From the NCBI GenBank assembly GCA_959601025.1, contig CAUGOD010000004.1, forward strand, positions 46,485 to 110,484: a stretch of DNA of 64,000 nt, given 5' to 3'. The notes below the pieces were generated by a model. That model searched no databases and was not told the DNA's origin. It saw only the letters and a program-made list of their open reading frames with translations. Shown here piece by piece: positions 7,099 to 16,398 of this stretch (positions are counted from its first letter, which is position 1; every line of letters starts with the position of its first letter). Both the position numbers and the translations under genes were made by a program. The DNA comes from an uncultured Oscillospiraceae bacterium. GTDB lineage: Bacteria > Bacillota > Clostridia > Oscillospirales > Acutalibacteraceae.

Positions 7099-7374
7099 TT
7101 ATGTTTTGGGCGACTCCTGCAACACTTCAATAATGATTCTTGCCGCAAGTTTGAAACCGCTGACGAACGATTCAAGCTCATTCATCCCATGCAGCTCCGA
7201 TTCACAATCCTTGAGCTTTTCAAAGATTTCTTTCTGTTGTTCTGTGAGGGTTGCCTTTAAGTCATCTTCGTGCCGGACAACATATCCTAACACTTCACTG
7301 TATGCGCCTCCTCGCTTAATGCTGTGTTCGTGAGGAATAATGTTTCCGTAATATAAATCTTCAAGTGTTGTCAT
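7099..7374 (-). CDS. DUF6809-like small element protein
   Basis: A 91-residue helical protein beginning MTTLEDLYYGNIIPHE and containing TEQQKEIFEKLKDCESELHG and FVSGFKLAARIIIEVL. This is the layout I associate with the DUF6809 family common on clostridial mobile elements. The start at 7374 has GAGGTGGG upstream, and the longer frame to 7407 overlaps the previous gene further without a better site. It overlaps the 3' end of the 82-residue gene by 14 nt. The function is unknown. Confidence 0.7.
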   Translation of the reverse strand: MTTLEDLYYGNIIPHEHSIKRGGAYSEVLGYVVRHEDDLKATLTEQQKEIFEKLKDCESELHGMNELESFVSGFKLAARIIIEVLQESPKT

Positions 7375-7609
7375 CGTCCCACCTCGCATAAGAAGAGGGC
7401 GACACATTATCGGTCATACCCGACACTGTGTCGCCCTCAATTTTCATTTTGTCTGCTGCGATCAGCGTGTGCTTGACGATGAGCATCTCCACCCAAGTCC
7501 GTTCGTCGTATTCCGTTGGGCAACCGTTCTTGAGATAGTCCGCCATCGCCGCGCTCATCACATCATACTTTTCTCCGCTGTAAATTTCAGCAATGCTTAT
7601 CTGTGCCAT
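7361..7609 (-). CDS. Small conserved-looking protein of the island
   Basis: An 82-residue acidic protein starting MAQISIAEIYSGEKYDVMSA at 7609, with AGGAGGTGCGGAT just before the ATG. I recognise no domain. It is translated together with the following DUF6809-like gene, with a 14-nt overlap. Such pairs of tiny genes occur beside the regulatory region of clostridial mobile elements and may act in copy control or host interaction, which is inference only. Confidence 0.65.
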   Translation of the reverse strand: MAQISIAEIYSGEKYDVMSAAMADYLKNGCPTEYDERTWVEMLIVKHTLIAADKMKIEGDTVSGMTDNVSPSSYARWDDDNT

Positions 7610-7672
7610 ATCCGCACCTCCTTTGCAGTACAAACATATACCACAAAGGAACGCAGAAGTCCAGAGAATTAG

Positions 7673-8584
7673 TTAAGTACATTTTCTAAAATTGATTCTT
7701 ATATTTGCTGTTTCCAATTCATTGGATGATGGAACCAACGCATGATTGCTTAAAAACATAATTTCTGAATTCACTCCGGTGTTTGCTACACCATATATTA
7801 AATCAAAATTATATCCTTGATACATATTATATATTTCTCGAATTTCTACAACATCATCATAGGTTACTATCCATGGGCAATGCAGATTTACAATTAAATC
7901 TCTTATCTGTACATGATCTCTATGACCAAAAAAGTTTTTATATAATCGTTTACCTTTATGGTAATAAGGGGGGTCAAAATAAACAAATGCATTTGCTATA
8001 TATCTTTGCGCATAGATGTTTAAAAATTTCCGAACATCATGGTTATATAGATGAATTTTATCTTTGTATTTTGATATTTTTTTGATTCTTGCAATCAAAT
8101 CATCTTTATTGAATCTTGCATCAATAAGGTAATTTCCAGTCTGATCATATCCGCCGATTGGACCGGCACTTAATATTCCAGATCGATTTGCCCGATTCAA
8201 ATAAAATGTAGCAAACCCTAGTTCTAATGAATATTTTTTGTTTTGAGTTTTGTATATGTTTTTTTGCCTATACCACTCTTCCATAGTTACTGGAGTATTC
8301 TCTATTAACTCAATAAACCTTTTCGTCTGTGTAATAATTGCCTTCCACATAGAATAAATAGCTTTGTCATAGTCATTAATAACAATTTCCTCAACATCGC
8401 CATTAAACAGCAGAGAAAGAGCTACTCCGGCTCCGCCGGCAAATGGTTCAATATAAATCGGATGTCGAATGCCAGATTTCTGTATTACCAACGAAACAAA
8501 TGGATATAATTTTCCTTTGCCGCCCGGATACCGTAAGGGTGAATAGTTTTTCACTTTTATTTTTTGTCTAAATACTTTAGCCAT
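7673..8584 (-). CDS. D12-class DNA adenine N6-methyltransferase
   Basis: A 303-residue Dam-like methyltransferase (MethyltransfD12 class). It shows the family start PLRYPGGKGKLYPF (residues 16-29), the AdoMet-binding EPFAGGAG (46-53) and the catalytic DPPY (204-207). It should place N6-methyladenine in a short target. It starts 48 bp after the giant helicase with TTGGAGG before the ATG and shares its low GC content, so it is probably the last gene of the five-gene operon and its modification arm. The target sequence is not predictable. No restriction endonuclease of a recognisable family is adjacent, so a plain type II system is unlikely. Confidence 0.93.
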   Translation of the reverse strand: MAKVFRQKIKVKNYSPLRYPGGKGKLYPFVSLVIQKSGIRHPIYIEPFAGGAGVALSLLFNGDVEEIVINDYDKAIYSMWKAIITQTKRFIELIENTPVTMEEWYRQKNIYKTQNKKYSLELGFATFYLNRANRSGILSAGPIGGYDQTGNYLIDARFNKDDLIARIKKISKYKDKIHLYNHDVRKFLNIYAQRYIANAFVYFDPPYYHKGKRLYKNFFGHRDHVQIRDLIVNLHCPWIVTYDDVVEIREIYNMYQGYNFDLIYGVANTGVNSEIMFLSNHALVPSSNELETANIRINFRKCT

Positions 8585-8632
8585 ACTAAAGCCTCCAATT
8601 TTTCATCCTCCCGATATCCGAGCGAACAATTT

Positions 8633-11600
8633 TTAAATATTTTTATAATCCATAAATGCATTGGGTAACCAATCGGTCAAATCATATGGGTTAAAATACA
8701 AATGATCTTTTGTGTTATTTGGCTTTTTGTAAAGTGCCGGAAGGACTTCAAACTTTGGAAGAACTTTTGATGTTACATCATCTTCATTGATTAAACGAAT
8801 TAGTGGCATCAAAAAGTCTTCTTGTTCTTTCGAAGTATATTCATCCGGATACATGTTAAATTCTGCATAATCTAATAACTGAAGCCCTAAATACCTATCA
8901 AACAAGGCATGATTACGCTGATTATAGAAATTGTCCAGACAATTCTTACATGATCTTGAACACTCACATTCTTTTAACACTTTTCTCGCACGCTCAAGAA
9001 TTTTATCGAGCTTTGAACCAATCATTGACGAATAGCCAGCACCGCTTGTCAAATTATCATAGAAGAACATCTCAATATGGGATTTCCCATCGGAATTCAT
9101 TTTCGGCCGCCATCCGCCATTAATTTCATTATAATCAATACCAAGTTCAAGTGATGCGGCTTTTTTGATGGCTTCATGCAATGTGGTTACCGCAGCACGT
9201 AGTATAGCTCTTTCTTCTGGGCATCTCATACCGACAAGTTTATTTGAATCATAAGAAATGTCAAGCATAAACATATCAGTCAGAAATTCGTAACCAAGAT
9301 AGATATTTGGCTCAACGGTTCCGTCATGACGACAAAGATATCTATCATGATACGGTTGCGAAAAGGTATAATTACCTGTGCTATTATCAGTTGCTACTTC
9401 AGCACCTCCACATTTTCGACAGACATTAAAGCCATTTTTCTTTTTCCCCATATTTACAGTCAAAACATTTTTGTCCGACAACTCAATAAAGCGAATGTTG
9501 CTTGCCTTATACCGCTGCAAAATATCAGAATTGCTTGGAACATATGAGTAGTAAGGAGCTTCAGTATAAGTAAATTCTTCGTCCTCGTCTTCATGACGGA
9601 CGGGATCGCCCTTTACCGGAGCAAACCCCCAAGGTCTAATCATTTTTCTTCGGTCAACTGTGGCACCGCAATATGGGCAAAAACCATCAGCCGCATCTTC
9701 ATATTTATTACCAAACCAATTGCATTCTGTACAAACATAGATATCCGTATAATAATCTTTGCAATTAAAATAATACTCAGCTTGGTTGTTTTCAAATCCT
9801 CTTGGACGAGGATTTGAGTAAATACCTCCGCTACGATAAATCTTTTTATCAATTGTAACAAAACGTCCGGGCGCATATTCGCTTAATGCTACTGCAATAT
9901 CTCTTTCCGGTGAATAGTCGACCTCATGGGGCGCATTTTTTCCATGTTCGGATTCTTTCTCAACAAAAAACCGAACAACATTCTTTGGAAATGAATATGA
10001 CGGAATAAAACCTTCACTGTAAAAAACATCAAAAGCGGGGGTTTCATTGTCGTTTGAGATATATTCATTTCTTTTGCCTTCTGCAAGAATACTATCTCTG
10101 ATTTTGCTAAACAAACGTATAGTTTCATCCGTAGGCAGTGACAACGTTTTACAAAACTCAATAAAATTTTCTCCATATGTCTCACAAAACGTCACTATAC
10201 CAATATCAATTATACTGTCGAATTTCAGTTTCATATCCGGTTGTGACATAAAAGCATTCAAAGCCATCATATTGACATGACGCTGGCGGATTTTCGGATT
10301 ATCTCTGTCGATCCAGGGCCTTCTTGGGGCACCTGAAATCATTTCCTCAGGATGGGCAAAGTAATGTCCGTCATGTACTCCACCGGAAGCATAAGTGACT
10401 ATGGTAGAGATTCCGGCATTTTTTCGTCCTGCACGTCCGGCTCTTTGTTGATAGTTTTCTCGCATGGGTGGAATGTTACGCAATCCGACTGCTGTTAATG
10501 ATCCAATATCAATACCAACCTCCATCGTTGTCGTACAACTTAATACGTCGATCGCATTTTCTCCATGCTCTCCTGCATTGATATCTTGAAACCTCATTTC
10601 ATACTTTTCTGTTCGACTCCAAGTATCACTCCTTGTTTCTTTATGAGACAATTGAGCGGTATGCTCTTCTGTATCAATTGTGTGAATGGTATCAATTTTT
10701 TTAATGACATTTAAAACCGGAACACGCCAAAAATCAAATCTTGAAAGGTCATCAGAAATAATTTCTGTAAGGGTATCAGAATTGAAACATGCTCCACACC
10801 AATCACCAATTTTGTATGGAGACAGTTTCCCACACTGTAGACAACGATACCAGACAAAATCTTCATTTGTTAGTTCAATTTTTACTGCAGAGAGTTTAAT
10901 GTAGTAACGATTTTTATCCGACGATGCAAAAAATACATCTCTGATTTTGGACGTAAGAATAGACATTTCATCATCTTCAAGATGAAGCACATCTTTTGCA
11001 CGCGCGACAAAACGCTTATCAAATTCTTTTGAGAAATCATACCCAAGTCCAAATTCGTTTGCTTTACTTCTACCGGGCAAATCCTTTCTGATGTCATCGG
11101 GTATAACCTCACCGAGAGCTGCACTGTCATCCATAACATCCCAAAATAGAAGGACCAGCAATTGATACATAATATCTCGATCAATTACAATATTGTTATC
11201 ATATTCCAGGTCATCGAGAAGTGTATCGGTAAGAAGCGATTCCACTGGTGCCAAAAACCCAAGGCCGATATCCTTAAAGGAACGGGGACTTTCGGTAAAG
11301 AATGTTAAAAGTTGCTCATAGTATTCATCCGGAAGTATGGTATAGTCATGAGCAATTTCTGTATAGTCCACAGCATATCCACGACGTTCTGCACGTTTCT
11401 TCTTGTTAGAAAAAGTCCTCAAATCATCATCAAATTTATCCTTGCTACTACCACTAAAGAATGACAGCCTATTCTGAAGACAAACATCCATAAAAGCAGG
11501 ATACAAATCAAACAGCGAGTGTTCTTTATTGTCAGTCTTGAGCAACAACGAAGCAAGAATTACTGCCTGCCTAAATGCATCCGCATCAGATGATTTAGAT

Positions 11601-13837
11601 AGATCTCGTGCCAGCTTTGCCGCATTTTGGCGAGAATCGGAAAACAGCAATACTTTTTTGCCCTGATTAATCAGTTCAGAACGAGGCGGTTGCATTTCAA
11701 ATTGTGCTTTTGTCAGATTGTAAAACGGAATATTTCCTTTTGTAGAGAAGTCAGTTGGTTTTTTTAAATGCATTGGTTTCTTACATTTGGGGCATACGTT
11801 TAATGCAAGAACCCCGTTCTTATCAGCCAAATCTGTATATACTACCGTCAACAAAGAAGAGTCCTCTTGCTTAGACAAATATAATTTACCCGTAAACGGA
11901 TCCAATGATCCCATTTTATCTTTTGCTCCTTTTCGATATCCCTCCGGAGCAACAAACAAAAGCATTTCCTTTAAGGAATCACCATTTCCGCTAATTCCGC
12001 GATTTTGGAATACATACCAATACGGCAGTCCTTCAGAATTGCTTGGCTGAACATATACTTTTAGGTATAAGGCACCGCATTTAATGTGGTTTACCAATTC
12101 ATATATTCGCCCACCGCATTCGCATTTTTCTTTTGAAATAGATATAACTTTCCCTATGGGTAATTTTTCCGACGCAGAATGTTTTGCATGACAACAAAGT
12201 GGATTGGAGCAGGCATACAGCCCCTGTAATCCACGCAAAAACATATGTAACCGAACGGGGAAAAGGACATTACCATCCTTTAATGCAAGTGAAACTACTG
12301 AAAGCAATGCATCAAGTGCAGATGATCCTGCTTCATTATCACCAAAAAGCTCACGTTTAATAGAACTATAGGATTTCGCCCCATCTCTGCAAAGAAGGTT
12401 AAGTTTTACAAACGCTTCATACCGAGACAGATTATCATACAACCATTCTTGCGCATCGGATGTACTTATCCCCGCATCAAGTTCAACACCAAATATGTAT
12501 TTTGCAAATTTCACTATTTTCTTGGTAATCTCTGCATTATTCTGGACCTGATCCGAACCGACTTGAGCCAATAAATTCACATCGGTTTTTATCGCAATAC
12601 GTTCTGTTACTTCTTCTTTGCTCCCGGTTAAGAGTGTATACTCGTCCTTTCTTTTCCCTGTCAATCCTGTATAGAATTTATCAATGGAATCCATATCGTC
12701 CAATGGCATACTTGCAGTAGTAAGGATAAACTGCACTTTATCTAATCCGATTTTCAACCGCGAAAAAAGTCTTTCCAAAAGTAAAGCAATTTCGCCTCCG
12801 GCGGATCCTCTATACATATGTGCTTCATCCAGCACGATCAACAGTTTGTTGTCATCGGATTCTTTCAACCACACTTTTGTACTTTCCCAGATGTTCGATT
12901 CTCTTTGACGCATAAGCATATACTCAAGCATCGAATAGTTCGTGATCAGAATATCAGGTGGACAGTTTTGCATTTCAAAGCGAGTAATCAATTCAGGATC
13001 GTACGGAGAGGGATTATGTATGTTTTTCTCAAGGTTGTCAACAAAAACACTTACCCCATCTTCTCCATATCTTGCGGGATATTTGTTAATTGATTTCAAA
13101 CCCTCAATATTCTTTTTTTGACGGCATTTTTCATTCTCATCTGCGTTTGGATCAATTAGATAACTTTTTCTAAATGTTTCAGCCAGCTCTTTACTACTTG
13201 ACAGTTTCGCATCTCCTGCATATGGTGTTCTGCCGGTATACATTCCGAAATGCGGAATTCGAGTAGAGTGAGATTCTTCAATAAAAAAGTCTTTATAAGT
13301 TGAAGAACCCCAAATTTTTCTGAATCTCCCCAACTGGTCCGAAACTAAGGCATTCATAGGATAAATGATCAGAGTTCGTATGCCGTTCTTCTTAAAAGAT
13401 TCAGGACGGGTTATTGCTTCATTAATACACTTTGTCAGTATCGGCCAAATAAAGCATTCCGTTTTACCTGACCCGGTACCGGTAGATACAAACAGGTCTT
13501 TCCCTGCAAGATACTGTTCCAAAGCTAAAACTTGGTGTTCAAATGGATCGGCAAACACTCCTAGTTGTCTATTATCAATCAGTTTCTTTAAAAAATTTTT
13601 AATACGATTCGGAATATCTTTAGAAGCAATTATTCCGTTCTTAATTTTTTTATACGATGCTGATGTTTCAATATAAGGCTCACGGGATATGTTTGTGCTT
13701 TCTGAGCATTGCTCTCCTAATATGTCATCAACGTACATGAGCAAAGTTTCACTGTTTGCCAAATAATCTGATTTGATATAATTGGCTAACCGATCTCTTA
13801 TAGCTTCATAATATTGCTGAACACCATTTCCTTCCAT
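8633..13837 (-). CDS. Giant SF2 DEAH helicase with DUF1998/MZB-like C-terminus
   Basis: A 1734-residue superfamily 2 nucleic-acid translocase. Walker A is STGTGSGKTE (118-127). Motif Ia-like RTLIIYPMNALVSDQL follows at about 154-169, and DEAH at 337-340 in LDEAHMYRGSAGGE. The second RecA lobe has TTTMEVGIDIGSL and motif VI QQRAGRAGR (about 1131-1139). Several Cys clusters (about 565-600, 700, 1000, 1430, 1500) look like zinc ribbons. The C-terminus has the CECSRSCKNCLDNFYNQ four-Cys site (about 1620) of the DUF1998/MZB group. This architecture is shared by DrmA, DruE and DpdJ-type defence helicases. AGGAGG overlaps the preceding gene's stop, so the two are tightly coupled. The helicase class is certain and the defence role is inferred. 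Confidence 0.92.
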   Translation of the reverse strand: MEGNGVQQYYEAIRDRLANYIKSDYLANSETLLMYVDDILGEQCSESTNISREPYIETSASYKKIKNGIIASKDIPNRIKNFLKKLIDNRQLGVFADPFEHQVLALEQYLAGKDLFVSTGTGSGKTECFIWPILTKCINEAITRPESFKKNGIRTLIIYPMNALVSDQLGRFRKIWGSSTYKDFFIEESHSTRIPHFGMYTGRTPYAGDAKLSSSKELAETFRKSYLIDPNADENEKCRQKKNIEGLKSINKYPARYGEDGVSVFVDNLEKNIHNPSPYDPELITRFEMQNCPPDILITNYSMLEYMLMRQRESNIWESTKVWLKESDDNKLLIVLDEAHMYRGSAGGEIALLLERLFSRLKIGLDKVQFILTTASMPLDDMDSIDKFYTGLTGKRKDEYTLLTGSKEEVTERIAIKTDVNLLAQVGSDQVQNNAEITKKIVKFAKYIFGVELDAGISTSDAQEWLYDNLSRYEAFVKLNLLCRDGAKSYSSIKRELFGDNEAGSSALDALLSVVSLALKDGNVLFPVRLHMFLRGLQGLYACSNPLCCHAKHSASEKLPIGKVISISKEKCECGGRIYELVNHIKCGALYLKVYVQPSNSEGLPYWYVFQNRGISGNGDSLKEMLLFVAPEGYRKGAKDKMGSLDPFTGKLYLSKQEDSSLLTVVYTDLADKNGVLALNVCPKCKKPMHLKKPTDFSTKGNIPFYNLTKAQFEMQPPRSELINQGKKVLLFSDSRQNAAKLARDLSKSSDADAFRQAVILASLLLKTDNKEHSLFDLYPAFMDVCLQNRLSFFSGSSKDKFDDDLRTFSNKKKRAERRGYAVDYTEIAHDYTILPDEYYEQLLTFFTESPRSFKDIGLGFLAPVESLLTDTLLDDLEYDNNIVIDRDIMYQLLVLLFWDVMDDSAALGEVIPDDIRKDLPGRSKANEFGLGYDFSKEFDKRFVARAKDVLHLEDDEMSILTSKIRDVFFASSDKNRYYIKLSAVKIELTNEDFVWYRCLQCGKLSPYKIGDWCGACFNSDTLTEIISDDLSRFDFWRVPVLNVIKKIDTIHTIDTEEHTAQLSHKETRSDTWSRTEKYEMRFQDINAGEHGENAIDVLSCTTTMEVGIDIGSLTAVGLRNIPPMRENYQQRAGRAGRKNAGISTIVTYASGGVHDGHYFAHPEEMISGAPRRPWIDRDNPKIRQRHVNMMALNAFMSQPDMKLKFDSIIDIGIVTFCETYGENFIEFCKTLSLPTDETIRLFSKIRDSILAEGKRNEYISNDNETPAFDVFYSEGFIPSYSFPKNVVRFFVEKESEHGKNAPHEVDYSPERDIAVALSEYAPGRFVTIDKKIYRSGGIYSNPRPRGFENNQAEYYFNCKDYYTDIYVCTECNWFGNKYEDAADGFCPYCGATVDRRKMIRPWGFAPVKGDPVRHEDEDEEFTYTEAPYYSYVPSNSDILQRYKASNIRFIELSDKNVLTVNMGKKKNGFNVCRKCGGAEVATDNSTGNYTFSQPYHDRYLCRHDGTVEPNIYLGYEFLTDMFMLDISYDSNKLVGMRCPEERAILRAAVTTLHEAIKKAASLELGIDYNEINGGWRPKMNSDGKSHIEMFFYDNLTSGAGYSSMIGSKLDKILERARKVLKECECSRSCKNCLDNFYNQRNHALFDRYLGLQLLDYAEFNMYPDEYTSKEQEDFLMPLIRLINEDDVTSKVLPKFEVLPALYKKPNNTKDHLYFNPYDLTDWLPNAFMDYKNI

Positions 13838-13840
13838 GAT

Positions 13841-14824
13841 TTAACCTCCTGTTATTTCGAAGCCAAGGTTCTCAAGCATCTCGCTAATTAAAGCAAGATA
13901 TTCGCTTTTAATAACAAACTCTCTTTTGTCACTATACGTTTGACATGGCCACGAACATAGCAACATCAAATAATACTCCCTGTTAGGCAAATGACCACTT
14001 AATGATACCTTAGAATATAAATCATCAATTGATTTGATCCGCGCTCTAATTGGATGTCCATAATGCTTTTTTAAAGCAAAATATACTCGTCGATATTCAA
14101 ATGATGTCAAATCATCCGATCCTTGATTTGGAACCTCATCGTCGAAAAGCAACTCACCGTCGCAATCCATTACCCTATAGTACATTCCGTTTACAGGATT
14201 GCGTGCAATTGTTTTTTCGGTTTCCATTGAACTACTCCACGAAGACGAAGGTGCGCTATTTGTTTTTGGATTAAAAAACAAAATATCTCCGGTAGATATG
14301 TCTCTTTGATTAAAACTCACTAAATCATATTTTGACGATAGATATTGTTCGCAATTCAAATTGTCACGTATTAGTAGTTCTTTCCATAAAACTTTTTGCT
14401 TAGCATCATCCGTAAAAACCCCCAAACCGTTTACTGTCATTTTGTTGTTTATTCCAAAGAGCAAATACTTTGACGCAAATTGAAGTCCTCTACCATAATT
14501 AGATAAAAAATTACGGTTTGACGAGTTTGTTATTAAATATCCAGTTTCTTCATATACCCTACGAATAAACACCGGTAATGGAGATTGAACTTCCTCAACC
14601 AGTTTCTCTGTTAGGTCGGGAAATAATTCGATATATCTATCAATTAATTCTTTAAGGAGTGCAGTTTGAGCGTGCTTGGTTATGCCGTCGGGAGAACTTG
14701 CGGATTTTATACACCATTGTCCCAGAGCTGAATATAACACTCGATACATAAAGGATTGCAACGTTTCACCCTTGTAAGGGGATATGTTCATATCTGTAGA
14801 CATTACTTTTATCAGTTCATTCAT
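13841..14824 (-). CDS. Unknown protein of the putative defence operon
   Basis: A 327-residue soluble protein with no motif I recognise. The N-terminus NISPYKGETLQSFMYRVLYS is followed by a helical half, and the C-terminal half is mixed, with the hydrophilic stretch SAPSSSWSSSMETEK. It has no signal peptide or membrane segment. The start at 14824 is fixed by an ATGA overlap with the upstream coiled-coil gene and by GAGGAG upstream. The longer frame to 14836 is less likely. Its stop lies inside the ribosome site of the giant helicase, which suggests equimolar production and perhaps a direct complex. Confidence 0.85.
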   Translation of the reverse strand: MNELIKVMSTDMNISPYKGETLQSFMYRVLYSALGQWCIKSASSPDGITKHAQTALLKELIDRYIELFPDLTEKLVEEVQSPLPVFIRRVYEETGYLITNSSNRNFLSNYGRGLQFASKYLLFGINNKMTVNGLGVFTDDAKQKVLWKELLIRDNLNCEQYLSSKYDLVSFNQRDISTGDILFFNPKTNSAPSSSWSSSMETEKTIARNPVNGMYYRVMDCDGELLFDDEVPNQGSDDLTSFEYRRVYFALKKHYGHPIRARIKSIDDLYSKVSLSGHLPNREYYLMLLCSWPCQTYSDKREFVIKSEYLALISEMLENLGFEITGG

Positions 14825-16398
14825 TTCAAAAACCACTCCTCAAAGACATTTTTATAAGGGCACTTCTCAACATATCTTTGAAGCGTTTCAGAATAATTGA
14901 ATGGGTTCTTTAGTTGAACATCAACAAAAAACGGAAGTACATCGAATAATAAATATCCGCACAAACTAGTATCATTAGCAACTTTTGATGCTCTTATATT
15001 CACAATAGTTTTCGAATAACCTAGCTCCTTCATAATGCTATTTAATATAGATACATAACGATTTGTTTTTGGTGAGTCCTCGTAAGAATACTCCTTCTCT
15101 TCAACGATTGACGGATCTTCATCCGGATCGACAAATGCTGAAAAAGCAGGTATATTTGAAAGATTTACATAATTACAGTATGAAAAGAACTCTTCCGATA
15201 GGTAACGAAGAGTACCATCATAAGTAACTGTTAAAAATATTATTTTATTCTTAAACCTTTCCAAAAGCGAAAGCAACACAGATTCATTATAATTTCCAAG
15301 AAAATTATCGAGCACAACGATTCTTCCGCAATTCAGTAACGTTTTTGTGATCGCTTTTTCATCTAAATCTGCTGAAAATACAATCGTGTCTGCTGGCACA
15401 TTTCCAGCCAAAGCATTTGATATACATTTGGTCAAGACATTTCCACAGGATCTGTTGCAAACGATTGGCCTACCTTGAAACACAATAGTAGATATATACA
15501 CTGATAACAATTTGATGGTTGGTAGCGGCGAATTCTTCACACCGATACTTTCAAGATTATAAGAAAAATACTCTTGAAACTCAGATAAATCTACCGGACT
15601 AATTGGATATGGGCATCGCACTAACATCAATTCGGCTTCTTTTTCCTTATCTATTTGAGTGCGAATGGACACTTCCAATTCTGAGTTTTCCTTTTTTAAG
15701 TCTTTTAGAGAGACACTTAACTGAGATATTTGTCTTCTCAGGTCTTCTAACTGTTTCTTTTGCTCGGAGTTTTCTTTTTCTGATTTTTCATATGTCTCAC
15801 TCAAGTCTTGGAATTGTTTGTTCAATGTTTTCAACTTTTCTAAACGTCCAGTTAAATCCTCAATTTGCTTATTGGCTTTTTCCAATGACCTGCTTACAGA
15901 TCTATTATTTCTTTCACTTATATTCAAAGCTTCTACTGTTTCTTTTGAGGCTGTTTCCAATTCTTTCTGCTTTCCGTCAATTTCTTTGAGTAAAGAAACA
16001 ATATCTGCAATAATACTTAAATGTTCATCGTCATATTCCTTTTCTATCAGTTTGAAGAACGCACTAATATTATCTGCAAAATAGGATTGATACAGCGTAT
16101 GTATGTAAGCAGTAAGCTCCGATTCACCATTATTCCTATATCCATCGACCACTCCAATAATATCCTTTATCCAATCTTTTACGATTTGCTCGAGAAAGGA
16201 TGAAATAAATCCACGGTTTCTAAATGTGGCAAGCAATTTTATAGCATCTCTATTAGTAATCGCAGACGCTCTAAACCCCGGACGAATTCTCGAAAACTCT
16301 TTTGGATTTTTTTGAAAGTAACCAACGATAATGGTATGCGGAATAGCGCTACATATCTTCAGATATTCATCTTCAGATAATGTTGAGAAATTAATCAT
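14821..16398 (-). CDS. Coiled-coil protein with a degenerate P-loop-like C-terminal domain
   Basis: A 525-residue protein. A helical N-terminus (about 1-130) is followed by a long coiled coil (about 135-260, heptad-rich, with EKANKQIEDLTGRLEKLKTL). The C-terminal domain resembles an AAA fold with broken catalysis: a hydrophobic strand and turn (RPIVCNRSCGNVLTKCI, about 310-327) sits where a Walker A would be but lacks the GKT/S. It is followed by a Walker-B-like RIVVLDNF (about 355) and a strand IIFLTVTYDGT. The ATG at 16398 has GGAGGGTAATT before it and overlaps the upstream stop by 8 nt. It may be a structural or sensing subunit working with the helicase. Confidence 0.85.
   Translation of the reverse strand: MINFSTLSEDEYLKICSAIPHTIIVGYFQKNPKEFSRIRPGFRASAITNRDAIKLLATFRNRGFISSFLEQIVKDWIKDIIGVVDGYRNNGESELTAYIHTLYQSYFADNISAFFKLIEKEYDDEHLSIIADIVSLLKEIDGKQKELETASKETVEALNISERNNRSVSRSLEKANKQIEDLTGRLEKLKTLNKQFQDLSETYEKSEKENSEQKKQLEDLRRQISQLSVSLKDLKKENSELEVSIRTQIDKEKEAELMLVRCPYPISPVDLSEFQEYFSYNLESIGVKNSPLPTIKLLSVYISTIVFQGRPIVCNRSCGNVLTKCISNALAGNVPADTIVFSADLDEKAITKTLLNCGRIVVLDNFLGNYNESVLLSLLERFKNKIIFLTVTYDGTLRYLSEEFFSYCNYVNLSNIPAFSAFVDPDEDPSIVEEKEYSYEDSPKTNRYVSILNSIMKELGYSKTIVNIRASKVANDTSLCGYLLFDVLPFFVDVQLKNPFNYSETLQRYVEKCPYKNVFEEWFLK

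Noticed and set aside
7673..13837. Classic type I or type III restriction-modification system
   Set aside because: There is no HsdS/HsdR or Res-type subunit. The methylase is of the D12 class and the helicase has DUF1998-like ends rather than an endonuclease domain.
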